Source: Lithodes maja (Eukaryota; Arthropoda; Malacostraca; Decapoda; Lithodidae). From it: DNA of 64,000 nt. Where the stretch lies: positions 1 through 64,000 of the forward strand of contig JBAKBP010001413.1 of the NCBI GenBank assembly GCA_037953745.1, in the 5' to 3' direction. The stretch's first letter is position 1. The number at the start of each line of letters is the position of its first letter. A program made the position numbers and the translations under genes. Positions 22,163-32,374 of this stretch are shown here, one piece after another. The notes below the pieces were generated by a model. That model was not told the origin of the DNA and did not search any database. It saw only the letters and a list, made by a program, of their open reading frames with translations.

Positions 22163-23806
22163 TTATTCATTTACAAACGCAGTCAGTCGCGGGTTTGATG
22201 CGAGATATTTGTCTAGGCGGAATTTAAATGAATCAACGGTGCTGCAGTCTATAACGTTTCGGGGAAGCCCATTCCACAAGTTGACAACTCGATTGAAGAA
22301 GAAATTCTTAGATTCGTGTGAGTTAAAAGATTTACCAATAATTTTGCAACCGTTTCCCCGTGTGTAATTAGATTGGTCGATAGTGAAGTACTTACTACAG
22401 TTCATATTGTCGATGCCTTTGATGATTTTGAACACTTGAATTAAGTCGCCTCTTAATCTGCGCTGGGTTAAAGGAAATAGATTTAATTCTCTAAGACGCT
22501 CTTCGTATGGTTTGTTCTTTAGGCTAGGTATCATTTTGGTAACTCTACGTTGAACTCGTTCTAGCTTGTTTATATCTTTTTGGTAATAAGGGCACCAGGA
22601 TTGAACGCAGTATTCCAGAAGAGGGCGGACTAAGGAATTGTAAAGGGTTAGGATAACTTCTTTGGATTTATGCTCAAATGACCTGCCTATAAAGCCAATT
22701 ATTTTGTTTGCCTTCTTAACAACTTCTGAACATTGTTGACTCGGTTTTAGGTTACTCGATATTGTTACTCCCAGATCAGTTTCTCTGTTTACATTCTTAA
22801 GCTGAGTGCCATTCATCGAATAGTTTGCTTTCTCATTTAGGTATCCGACATGTAGTACTTTACATTTATCCGCATTGAAACTCATTTGCCAAATTTGGGC
22901 CCAATATGACAATTTATCTAGATTGTGTTGCATATCGTCAACTTGTTCTTTTGAGAGTACGCTATTTGCAATTTTTGTATCGTCAGCAAATTTTGAGATT
23001 GTGCAGGTGAGACCCTCATCTATGTCGTTGATGTAAATTAGAAAGAGAATTGGTCCTAGTACCGATCCCTGGGGTACCCCGCTACTTACATTGGTCCATT
23101 TAGATGCCTTACCGTTTATGACTACTCTTTGCTTTCTGTTGTTGAGCCAATTTTCTATCCATTTCAACACACCGTCTTGTATTCCATGCGCTTTTAGTTT
23201 TAGCAGTAAACGTTTGTGGGGAACTTTGTCAAAGGCCTTTTGAAAATCAAGGTATATAATATCTACAGCTTTACTCTCATCGTAGAGGTTGAGGATATCA
23301 TGGAAGAAGTCTAAGAGGTTTGTTAAACAGGAACGTTTTTTACGAAAGCCGTGTTGAGTATCTTTAAGTATGTTATTTTCCTCTAAGTGATTTACGAGTC
23401 TGTCTCGTATGACCGTTTCTAGCATTTTACATACAACTGAGGTTAAGCTAATTGGACGATAGTTACTGGGTAGGGATTTGCTGCCTTTTTTGAATATCGG
23501 TGTTACGTTGGCTAGCTTCCACTGATCAGGCATAGTTCCAGACTGCAAGGATTTATTGAATAGTAATGTCAGTGGTTTGGAGAGCTCATTCTTAGCTTCC
23601 TTTAGAACTCTAGGCGAGATTGTATCAGGTCCTGGCGTTTTATTTACTTTGAGTTTATCTAAACAATTCAATACTTCTCTCTCTGTAACGGTGATATTGC
23701 TTAGAACATCTGAATTATCAATCTGAATCGGCGATGGTGTAGGGATATCACTGAGGTCTTCTGTTGTAAAAACTGATGCAAAGAAGGTATTGAGGGCATT
23801 ACTCAT
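22163..23806 (-). CDS. CR1-like LINE reverse transcriptase part
   Basis: 547 residues on the minus strand. It reads through the usual RT blocks: KTPGPDTISPRVLKEA near residue 55, LANVTPIFKKG and NYRPISLTS, the block YLDFQKAFDKVPH (motif A), SGVPQGSVLGPILFLIYIND (motif B), and the catalytic KFADDTKI (motif C, Asp275-Asp276). After the palm come WQMSFNADKCKVLHVGY and the C-terminal YNSLVRPLLEYCVQSW region typical of CR1/L2-like elements. All catalytic residues look intact. The 31 codons between it and the upstream endonuclease frame are open, and the two are in the same phase, separated only by one TAA. So this is the C-terminal half of one interrupted ORF2, and its first Met is probably not a true start. 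Confidence 0.9.
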   Translation of the reverse strand: MSNALNTFFASVFTTEDLSDIPTPSPIQIDNSDVLSNITVTEREVLNCLDKLKVNKTPGPDTISPRVLKEAKNELSKPLTLLFNKSLQSGTMPDQWKLANVTPIFKKGSKSLPSNYRPISLTSVVCKMLETVIRDRLVNHLEENNILKDTQHGFRKKRSCLTNLLDFFHDILNLYDESKAVDIIYLDFQKAFDKVPHKRLLLKLKAHGIQDGVLKWIENWLNNRKQRVVINGKASKWTNVSSGVPQGSVLGPILFLIYINDIDEGLTCTISKFADDTKIANSVLSKEQVDDMQHNLDKLSYWAQIWQMSFNADKCKVLHVGYLNEKANYSMNGTQLKNVNRETDLGVTISSNLKPSQQCSEVVKKANKIIGFIGRSFEHKSKEVILTLYNSLVRPLLEYCVQSWCPYYQKDINKLERVQRRVTKMIPSLKNKPYEERLRELNLFPLTQRRLRGDLIQVFKIIKGIDNMNCSKYFTIDQSNYTRGNGCKIIGKSFNSHESKNFFFNRVVNLWNGLPRNVIDCSTVDSFKFRLDKYLASNPRLTAFVNE

Positions 23807-23899
23807 TTGTACTTCGTCTTTGGTGTATTCTCCTTTTTCATCGACTAACGGTCCAACAGTTGAAGTAACTACTTTTTTCTTTCTGATATAACTATAAAA

Positions 23900-25084
23900 T
23901 TATTTCGGGTTTGTTTTACTTTGATTCGCAATATGTAACTCTAAGGTCTTTTTACTTTGCTTAATTAACTTTTTGGCTTTGCGTCGTAGCTCTACAAATT
24001 TCACCCGTTCTTCGTCATTTTGTGAGGATTTTAATCTATCATTAGCAAATTTTTTAGCAAGCAGGCAGTTTGAAATATCTTTATTCCACCATTTGGGCTT
24101 ATTATTATGGCCTGGACGCCGTATTTTCGATGGTATGCAGTCTTGCACTGCTTTTAGGTAAGTGGTTTCGAATAACTTCCAAGATGTATTTATGTCGTTA
24201 TTGTTAATTAAAAAGCTCCAGTCAGTTTCTTTAAACATAGCTCTAAGTTTATGGAAGTTTGCTTTCTTGAAATTAGGGACTTTTTCGATGCTACTATTTG
24301 GTTCGTTACTAGTAAACTTTAAAGTGAAAGTTATCGTACGATGGTCGCTGTTACTGAATTCATCACCAACATTCAAATTCTCTATCAATTCTTCTTTTGT
24401 TGCAAGTACAATGTCAAGAACGTTATTACCACGGGTCGGCGTTCGAACAAATTGATAAAGCGAACTCTCTTGCAAGTTCGTATACAAGTCATGTCCGGAG
24501 TGTGAAGTAAGAGTATCGCCCCACTTGGTCACAGGTAAATTAAAGTCGCCAAAAATTACGGTATCTTGTGAGTTACTTACATCTGCAATTTGTTCGTAAA
24601 TTTCTCGGTCAGTTTGCACTGATTGAGCTGGAGGTCTGTATATTAACGCAAGTATTATTTTTGTACCTTTATTATTCTTTATTAACACAAAAGATGTGTC
24701 GACGTTCACAATTTGAGGTTTTGACACGAGGGTCGGGTTAAGACTTTCTTTGATATAAAATAAAACGCCACCTCCATTTTTATTTATTCGGCTGTTCTCA
24801 AACATTACATAACCGGGAAGTGAATACTCTGCTAAAAAGTCTCTATCTTCTGTATTGAGCCAAGATTCTGTTATGCCAATCACATCATAATTTTCTGTAA
24901 ACACTAGTTCCTCTAAATCTGAAAATTTATTGCGTATGCTACGAGCGTTTGCATAGAAAACCTTTAAAGTTGCGGTTTTAGAACTCGCAGAACGTTCTTT
25001 CATCGAATTTTTGGTTCTGGTCGGATCTACATTTACATTTAGATTATCATGGCAGTTTGATTTAATACACTTCAACTGAACCAC
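23900..25084 (-). CDS. CR1-like LINE endonuclease part
   Basis: 394 residues on the minus strand, an apurinic/apyrimidinic-type endonuclease domain that nicks target DNA for target-primed reverse transcription. Visible blocks are KVFYANARSIRNK near residue 42, YDVIGITESWLN (catalytic Glu), GGGVLFYIKESLN, LALIYRPP, VIFGDFNLP (Asp/Asn pair) and FSNSDHRTITF (catalytic His with preceding Asp). After the domain comes a Lys-rich linker ending SKTNPK at a TAA (23902-23900). The phase continues open into the RT part, so this stop truncates an otherwise 970-odd-codon ORF2. No ORF1 was recognised upstream. Confidence 0.9.
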   Translation of the reverse strand: MVQLKCIKSNCHDNLNVNVDPTRTKNSMKERSASSKTATLKVFYANARSIRNKFSDLEELVFTENYDVIGITESWLNTEDRDFLAEYSLPGYVMFENSRINKNGGGVLFYIKESLNPTLVSKPQIVNVDTSFVLIKNNKGTKIILALIYRPPAQSVQTDREIYEQIADVSNSQDTVIFGDFNLPVTKWGDTLTSHSGHDLYTNLQESSLYQFVRTPTRGNNVLDIVLATKEELIENLNVGDEFSNSDHRTITFTLKFTSNEPNSSIEKVPNFKKANFHKLRAMFKETDWSFLINNNDINTSWKLFETTYLKAVQDCIPSKIRRPGHNNKPKWWNKDISNCLLAKKFANDRLKSSQNDEERVKFVELRRKAKKLIKQSKKTLELHIANQSKTNPK

Positions 25085-25129
25085 CTCATTCTGCTCTTTG
25101 TCATGCTAATCAGGTTCAATTTTGTTCAG

Positions 25130-25630
25130 ATGCTTTGTATACAATATATTTGTTCAGCTTTGGCATAGTTGTTTAAACCTTCTCTGAACTCTCTTCAATT
25201 TGTCAGTATCCTTTCTGTAGTACGGGGACCAAAATTTAACACAGTACTCGAAAATGGGGGCGTAAGTCACTAGATCCTAAACCCCTCTGACCCTTTACTT
25301 TTGACGCACTGTTGATTTTCTCATGTAATGTGCATTTCATTTGGTCTCCAATATGTAATACTAGGCATATTTTTCGATGATGAGGTCCATTTTCCATGTT
25401 CAGACCTGTTTAATAGTCTATTTAAATCTTGCTGAAGTTCTTTTATGTCAAAGTCTGTGTTGAACCTTACTGCCTATTTTAGTATCCTCAGCAAATTACA
25501 AATTCTGCAAGTAATGTTTACGTCAGGACCTAATAGCACTGAGCCCTGTGTCACACCACAACGTACTGTAATACTTTCAATAGGATTTTCTAAAATGAAT
25601 TAGGGGATATTTTGTTTGTTTATATATGTA
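25130..25630 (-). pseudogene. Older CR1-like RT fragment
   Basis: On the minus strand short in-frame pieces match the CR1 reverse transcriptase around and after motif B: CGVTQGSVLLGP, then IKELQQDLNRLL, then VKFWSPYYRKDTDKLKRVQRRF. Stops and frameshifts separate them, and the FADD block is lost. It is a different and much older family member than the LINE that abuts it on the same strand. Confidence 0.65.
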
Positions 25631-25942
25631 TTTACTTACCTATTTTGTTGAGGGTTGTGATTGGGCATGATACTATGACTCTGAAGTGGTACAAGATATT
25701 TAGTGTGCCAGCACAGTATCTGAACAATAAGAAAGTCGACCACTCTTAACCTTTCCCTTTGACACAGACAAAGATAAGAGGAGATGGACAGCAAAGGTTT
25801 TAAGAAACTTGGAGAATTTGCAGCTTGGGCAAGAAGAACAAATATTTTGTCGAACCTGTCCGGGATTTTGGCTGGTCGAAGGAACAGTGAGCTTAGCAAA
25901 CCTGGAGAGTAAAGGTGAGAGTCAGGCGAAGAGTATTTGCGG

Positions 25943-25945
<3 letters not shown>

Positions 25946-25987
<42 letters not shown>
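25946..25987. repeat. (AT)n microsatellite
   Basis: An uninterrupted AT run of about 42 bases, abutting the repeat copy at 25985. Confidence 0.95.
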
Positions 25988-25990
<3 letters not shown>

Positions 25991-26290
25991 AGTGGCCCCT
26001 TTATCATTGACCATGCGCCTTAACATTGTTTATGGCCAATCTTTGAATTCAAGCTTGTCTTTCAAACATCCCCCCAGGGAGCGAACAAAATATGATTGCC
26101 ACACATTGTGAGCGAAACGCTCTTAAAAACCACTCACGGACTCGTCCTATATGATGTGGGTACCACTACTAGAAAAAACTAGCAAAAAAAAGTGAAATAA
26201 AAAGATTAAACTTGATCGTAGCATTGCGCTTCTCATGCGTCTGCTGTTTCTGCACGCTTTGCCTCGCTCATCGAAGCGATCACTCGTCCT
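25985..26290 (+). repeat. Dispersed repeat, copy 1 (inverted twin at 47.3 kb)
   Basis: From TTAGTGGCCCC through ACATTGTTTATGGCCAATC, AATTCAAGCTTGTCTTTC, CATATGATGTGGGTACC-like sequence and TCTGCTGTTTCTGCACG, this block matches 47316-47618 in reverse complement over about 300 bp. No coding capacity. The TAGTGGC terminus with an inverted partner in the second copy suggests a DNA element end. Confidence 0.75.
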
Positions 26291-27982
26291 TCCTTATCCC
26301 GGGCCCACTTGCATCGGACGTGCGTTGAGGCGCTCCAGCCTAGCCTTCATTCTTCACCTACCCTCAGCTATGGTGAGTCTTTTGCTCACATGTACATGCT
26401 AAGTGCTGAGTATAGGTAGCTTATAGACTAGGTGTAGGCTGTGAGCGTCATTTAGTGGGCCCTGGAGACTGTTTTTCAGGGTTCAATTTGCTAAAGCGAG
26501 TGTGTTAGGCGGAGTCTTCGTTGTGATAAGGCGAGGCTCCTAAGTGCTTGTTTTATTATCCTAGCTCATTTTAGTTCACTGTTACTCATGAGGCTTCTTA
26601 TAGGGTGACCCGGGGCCTGTTGCTCGGTCCATTATGGGTGTGCAACAGTATGCCACATGGGCTAGTGCTCGGGGACTGTCTCACTTAGTTGAGGGGTCCT
26701 GCACGGAGCCATGCTGCTCTTCAACCTACGCTTCGTGATTTCTACGTGTTATAATAATAATAATAATAGTTCTTAAAGCTAGCGCATGCTAAGCTAGCTA
26801 AGGATAGCTCAATAAGGCCAATTAGGCGTATTTCCATTGGGGTCCTGTACTACTACCCCATCCCTTTGCTCATGAGGGATGGTAACGACTCAGTGCTTGT
26901 GAAAAATCTGTAATGCGCCGAGCGTGGGCGCGAACCCGGGCCTTCTGGGTGGAAGTCCGAGACGCTAGTCACTACACCAAGCGAGCCGCTTGGTGTTGAT
27001 CTTCGCTGGATCGCAGGTTTGTGCTACAATGACTGATATTATCGCCATCTACCCCCATCTAGTTGGCCTCATGTAGGTTGTTTATATATGGCTAGGGTGT
27101 GTTGTTTTTGATGCTATGTTATTATTCATGTATAACCATGCCATGTATGTGCACGTTGTTCATTCCTTTTTGGAGGGTTGGCCCTTCCAGCGGAATTTTT
27201 ATAGAAGTGAGACTTAAGTCAACGTGCCTCTAGTTGTTTCGCGTGCTTTTTCCGCCGGGAAACATCTAAAGTTATGTTAAAATTCAGATATCCTCGCTTG
27301 GTACGGGATTGAAATGGATTTTTATTTGTTTTGTTTACGGCGTCTAGTATGATTTCGGCTTGCCCGGCATTTTACTAAAATTGTGTTCTGAGAGTTTTCG
27401 GCTAGCCCGCCTCCGTTACCACAACTTTTTTCCGCTGCATAAACTCAACAAAGAGAAACGTTCGTCGCTTGGTGCTGTCAGAACGTTCCGCCTGGTGGTT
27501 GACAAGTGGGGTGCCACTGCTACCGGGACAATGACGGCTGAGCCGAGAAACGAAATCACCCATTCCTGTCTTGTAGCTTTCAGTTATCTGTATTGCTCGC
27601 ACAAAAGGTGCTGGTCCGCCGGGATTAAGAATTAAAATCTATAGTTGCGTTGTCGCCGGATTTGGTTCTTGCATCACAAGACGGGATGAGGTCAGTGTTA
27701 ATCACTTAGGTAAGAAGTTATTTTATAAGTAGCACATGGTAGGCTACTCACTACTCACTTACATTTCTGGGGAATGTACTTAACGTAAATGGGACTAAGA
27801 TTGTGGAGTGTTATTCAACTCTTCTTTTTCTTTAACGTTGGAGGTATATTTACTATATATTAGCTTTGCCAGCCTAGGATGTCCTTATGAGCATTGATTT
27901 TTGGAATTTTCTCACCCACAGGTTCGCATGTGGGACACCTAGGAAGGTCGGCTATCTCCCTGGCGGGAGGAGGTTTATAATC
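26291..27982. other. Unassigned; possible DIRS-like leader with an intron
   Basis: It contains a (TAA)n run at about 26749-26768 and a tRNA-like piece (26915-26988). The rest has no recognised frame. Near the right end, AG|GTAAGAA at about 27710-27717 and CTCACCCACAG|GTT near 27915-27927 are plausible splice donor and acceptor sites just upstream of the DIRS-like ORF1 start at 27983. The left end of the DIRS-like element may therefore lie in this stretch, but no terminal repeat was found. Confidence 0.35.
26915..26988 (-). repeat. tRNA-like sequence (Gly TCC-like)
   Basis: On the minus strand it reads CTTGGTGTAGTGACTAGCG (A-box region) and GGGTTCGCGCC (B box), with TCC at the anticodon position. 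Acceptor pairing is poor, so it is more likely a SINE head or tRNA pseudogene than a tRNA gene. Confidence 0.45.
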
Positions 27983-28693
27983 ATGGATAAGAGTGCTTTC
28001 TCTTTTTGTGCTGCTTTGGGTTGTAAAAACTTAACGGTCATCGGGCACTCTCTATGTGTTAATTAATGCTGGGGTCACACATTCACGTATATTGCTCCCA
28101 TCAGATCCCGTCCGGCGCATCGCCAATTTATGTAAAGACGTGAGTAGTTCCTGCCGTTGAACGCCCGTTCTTCCACGTCTATTGCACTTCCCGACAGACG
28201 TAGCGTAACGTGGCCAGTGTTTCGTCAGACGTAATGGAGTCGTATTGAACTACGTACGTGTTTGCGACATGCGTAAGCATAGCCCCGTTCGACCTCATGG
28301 GCTGCACGATTTGCGGGAACACAGGCCACGCCCATGCCACGCCCCCTCAAGACCGGCGTAGCTGAGGCCGCACGTCTTGGGATTTGTTAGGTCGTACCTG
28401 GACCGGTTCTGGCCAATCGTAGGCACACCCCGTCTGACCAAACACAGACAAAGACAGTCTTTGTCAACCACGTAGGTCTGGGTAGGAATCTGGGAACTAC
28501 AAAAGGGCAGGAATGGCCACACCATTCCCATTCCCAGTCCTTCATCGGCACCATGAACAACATCGAGGAATTCATCCTGGAGGAGTTCAATTTTGTGAGC
28601 TCCCTATAAGAGGAGAGACCATTCATCCTTGTAACCTTTAACCCACTGAGTGCCAGCCAATGTTGATGGTGTGCTTCTGTCAGTGCCAGATTC

Positions 28694-28721
28694 TTTTTTT
28701 TTTTTTTTTTTTGGGGGGGGG
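28694..28721. repeat. T19-G9 homopolymer tract
   Basis: Nineteen T followed by nine G inside the Harbinger-type element. Confidence 0.9.
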
Positions 28722-28861
28722 CTAAATCTATTAAGTTGGGAGAGAAAGGAAGGATAATGGTAAAAAAAACACACCCCTCGCCAGAAATCAGGTCCCCATG
28801 GTCCCGAAAGTAGCTGAAAAGACACTATAGACTACAGAGACTTTTATGGTATCGGAATGTA

Positions 28862-29275
28862 TGGGTGGGAGGGTGGTTTTGGGGTTGGTTGGGGGAAGGT
28901 AGAAGGGTAATTGACTTGTGTTACACATATGAAGCCGATTGGTGAGATAGTTTCGCCACCACGGATTTTCCTTTTTTTCCTTTTCTTCGTACGGATACGC
29001 TAGAAGTGGGTGGTGGGAGGCAGTTGGGGGTGTGGTGGGAGGAAGGCAGAAGGGTAAGAGACTTGTCACACAAATATGGAACCGATTGGTGCAGTCGTTT
29101 CGCCGCCACAGATTTTCCTTTTTTTTTCCTTCTGACGGGACCGACAGTCAGCGAGTGGGTGGGAGGAGGGATTTGGGATTTTTGTGGTGGGTAGCCTAAT
29201 GGGTAAGGTACATGTGGTAAAAATATGAAAGCCATAGGTGCAGTCGTTTCGCTGCTACGATTTGTTTTCGGCAGG
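28862..29275. repeat. Three tandem copies of a 147-150 bp unit
   Basis: Each copy runs TGGGTGGGAGG..., AAGGGTAA, then CCGATTGGTG (or variant), CAGTCGTTTCGCCGCCAC and ATTTTCCTTTTTT. The CCGATTGG landmark is at 28935 and 29082 and its variant at 29232. The copies are diverged, so the duplication is old. Confidence 0.8.
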
Positions 29276-31291
29276 GTGCAGAGGGTGGCAGGGTTGGCTT
29301 GTTGGTTGCTGCTCAGGTGTGGTGAGAGGTGTGACTGGAGGGTCCCCCGCTGGTCCCGTTGTCCCCCCGTACAACGGTGCCGCGTCTTCCCGCCAACCCG
29401 CAGTGCGGCGGTTCTGCCAGATGCGGCCTAACTAACGTATACTTCCACGTTCGACTGGAACTTTCTACGATTTGACGAGAGCAGCTCTCGTCTGACGGGG
29501 TAGCTGCTACGTCTGACGAGGCTGCTCCGGTCAGACGGCCGTGGTGGCCAGGTCGGTCGTAAGTTTTCCCGTCTTTTGTCATACGTGAGGGCGAGCCACG
29601 TTTTTTATTCCACTCGATTCAACAACCGCGCGGCCTTGGCCGCACCCACAACATTCCCGACCCACGTGGGCTACTCGTTTCTACTCGCGCCATGCGTGAA
29701 TACCCCCCCCCCGACTGGCCGCAATTTCATTTACGTTTTGCGTATTATGCCCTTACGTTTTACGTAATCGGTTGCCAACTACCAATATACCTTCGTTTAC
29801 AACAGACGGGAGATGACGGGATCAATATACGTGAATGTGTGAACCCACCATAAGTGTGTTCCTTGTCTAGACCGGTCTCATCGTCGTTGGCTTTCCCAAT
29901 CGTGCCCCAAGTGTTCAGCTCTCCGCAATGCCTATTTAAACCATGCAGATAGTCCGTGCAAGACTATTTTACTTCATATTCAGTCAGTGTATGTAACGTA
30001 CTGTAAGACGGTAGCCCACAAATCATTGCAATTGGATGACCAAATATTGGAAGATTTACTTTAGGGGACGTCAGTTACTTTAACCTCTGGGGGTTCTTCT
30101 CATGAGACTTCCTCCCGCCAGCCCAAGCGACCTAGGACCTCAGATCCGCCGGACGCACCTTTGTCGTCTAGCCGGCGTGACAGGTCCCGCTCGCCTAGAC
30201 CAAGACCCACATCGCCTTCTGTAGAACAAGCGGCGAAGAGGTCTCGCTCTGATTTTGACGCCGCACTACCTGCAGGCGATGACAAGTCCAAGAAGAGTCG
30301 GTCTAGGAAGTCCTCCTCCTCATCGAAGAAGGCGGCGCAGACACCACCCAAACTGGTTAAACAGTCTTCGTCAAGCAGGGAGGCACACAGAGGCACATCT
30401 AGTCATGTCTCAGGCCATTCTCACCGGTTTACCATTCCTCACAACCCGCAGCCAGAACCTAAAGCTGTACCGGTATTAGGAACGGAGAGGGGCAGCAGCA
30501 TGTGTTCTAGCCGGCAGGAGTATGAGAGCTCTTCTGACCAGCCCGCCTCAGTTCAAGACCCTACAGAGTATGACATACCGGATCTGAACCTTCGAGACCT
30601 TTCTGAGTTCAACGTTCTCGACGACTCACAGACAAGAACACACGATTCCGCTGCCCAGGTCGGCGAGTCTCGGTTGGAGGCTTTACCAGCCCCCCTGACC
30701 CGGTCACCGGGATCTATTTTACACCACCAAGGAGTACACGCCGAGGAAATGGCGTCTGGCCAACGTCCATCTTCTCGGCATTCGGGAACGCAGGACTCAG
30801 AAATGTCGAAGTTTGTGTCCCAGTCAGACCAAGAAAGTGGGGTTTTTGTAGCAAGGGACCAATTACAGGAGTTATTTGATTTCATGAGACAGGTTAAAGG
30901 AGAGCGACAGGTATCAGTTCCAGTACCAGTAGCCCCGGTGGTGCGACCTCTAGGGCAAGTAATTGCTCAACTTCAAATTGATGTAAATTGACCTCCCCCT
31001 GTTGTCACTCCATTAGCTTACACTTCTGGAGCTACGGCACTGTTGCCGTCCAATCTGAAATTGTTCTTGGATTTTCTTCCTCCCCCTCTTGATAAATCCA
31101 TTCCTAGTAAAGAGGGCCCTATGCCACTTTTATATGGGCCGAATACGACTTGGTCTGTCGTTAAGCCTTTACGCCCCGAGGTCGCACAACCCACAGTTGT
31201 GGGTGAGTCCCCTGTGCTGGAACATTGGGTTATTGAGGCAAGTGAGGCTAAAAAGTTAAGGGACAAAGAACCAGTCTGGAGAGGTACTTGA

Positions 31292-32374
31292 TGTTGTCGT
31301 CAGGGCCATTCCTACATTTTATAATCCTGACTATTTTGTGTACATGCCTTGCCTCCCGCTTCCGCTGGAAAACTGTTTTCCGACTGGACTATGTCAGATG
31401 GATTTAACGATTTAAAGCTATTACAGGGCTTGACCCCAGAGTTAAATTCGTTGCCCTTCAGGGACTCTGCGGGGTCTTCACTAGTTCAGATTCAAGGGGG
31501 GGAGTCAGGGCTGTGGGTTGCATAGGGACAAGAGGCCCAGCTGTTTGCCAGCATAATAACAAACAAAAGCAGTCATCAGCTTCCGCAAGAAGACAATCAT
31601 TGGTTTTCAATGCCGGTAGGCAAGGCGGTAGGGATACCTCAACATAATTTTGATTTTTTGGGGGCCTCTAAACTTTCTTTATGCCAGTTGCCTGAACCTT
31701 TTTGTCCTCCCACACAGGTTCAGATCGATAAGGACTACAAGATGAGGCAGAAAGCCTGGAGACTGGCGTCCCAATACTTACTCAGCCGCCAGCTTGCGGC
31801 CTCTCTGGCTAGGACGGCTGAGTCAGTAACGGACGCCGGGATCCAGAAGGCTCTTTTTCTGACTAGACGCCTTCTTCTCCAAAACTCCATTCAGTCTCTC
31901 GGCGACATCCGGACTGCTCTCTTTGAGGCGGTACGGGTCCGTCAAGACCTGAGGGTGTACTTGGTTAGGAGACTCACTGCAGAGATCGGTAGGAGACTGA
32001 TACTATCAATGTTTTCACCAAAACCTAGCCTCAGACGATGCCTGGCGCACTGTCAATTTTCTTCTAGACTCACAACCTGCCACTACTTCTAAGTCAAAGA
32101 GTCAGCAATCAGTTAAATCTAAATTTAATGCCAAGAGTTCCTTTCGTGGTCAATCCCAGTCATATCAGTCATCAAAGACTTACACAGCCCCTGCAAGTAG
32201 CGGGACTTCTCGTGGGCGGGGCCAATTCAGGGGCAGAGGATGTTGGTTCAGGGGTCAATCTAGGGGTAAACCCAGTAGTGATGGTAGCAAGGCCTCTCAT
32301 CCCCCCATTCCAAAGTCAGAGTCACAACCCTCCTCTTCAAAAAACTGAGACACCACAATGCTCTCTCACTCCCA
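31292..32374 (+). pseudogene. DIRS-like ORF1 C-terminal remnants
   Basis: Short open pieces in different frames (31292-31400 reads VVVRAIPTFYNPDYFVY-like sequence; 31610-32092 reads KDYKMRQKAWRLASQYLL and AALFEAVRVRQ-like sequence) look like the helical C-terminal part of DIRS gag. At least two frameshifts separate them. Beyond about 32100 the sequence is Gly/Ser/Arg-rich in one frame. Confidence 0.5.

Larger units (their letters stand above)
21952..25110 (-). mobile_element. CR1-like LINE, nearly full length
   Basis: Minus-strand non-LTR retrotransposon. Its 5' end lies near 25110, the endonuclease frame is at 25084-23900 and the reverse transcriptase frame at 23806-22163. A 3' UTR of about 200 bp ends in the short direct repeat CCTTTGTACTCCTTTGTA at 21952-21970. 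The same 3' UTR and tail occur at 35555-35778 in the truncated copy, which fixes the 3' end. A short terminal repeat instead of poly(A) fits the CR1 group. Confidence 0.88.
28063..29850 (+). mobile_element. Harbinger-type DNA element, non-autonomous
   Basis: Terminal inverted repeats of 28 bases: TGCTGGGGTCACACATTC at 28067 and its inverse ending at 29850, with only two mismatches over TGCTGG...GTATATTG. It is flanked by TAA, the target duplication used by PIF/Harbinger elements. The interior is GC-rich with many ACGT/TACGT words, and a tandem repeat sits at 28862-29275. A short frame MNNIEEFILEEFNFVSSL at 28553 may be a remnant of an accessory protein start; no DDE transposase was recognised. 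It sits inside the DIRS-like ORF1. Confidence 0.8.
27983..31291 (+). pseudogene. DIRS-like ORF1 (gag-like), split by Harbinger insertion
   Basis: The first exon-like piece begins with ATG at 27983 and carries CxxxGC and GHSLCV; after the inserted element the frame resumes at 29854 with CVPCLDRSH and SCPKCSALRN. Removing the insert with one TAA copy puts the two halves in phase and places Cys/His residues in a zinc-finger-like pattern. The frame runs on through a Ser/Arg-rich basic region (SRRDRSRSPRPRPTSPS, residues just after 30161) and a long acidic/Ser-rich stretch. Stops are TAG at 30062-30064 and TGA at 30989-30991, after which the same phase stays open to 31291. ORF1 of DIRS elements binds RNA and forms the particle-like complex. 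Too damaged to be functional. Confidence 0.75.

Noticed and set aside
27360..27635. 91-codon frame with overlapping minus-strand frame as a host gene
   Set aside because: No recognisable domain or codon pattern, and both strands are open by chance in a GC-balanced stretch.
28604..29235. Proline-rich minus-strand frames in the Harbinger-type element
   Set aside because: They are the antisense reading of G-rich tandem repeats and homopolymers.
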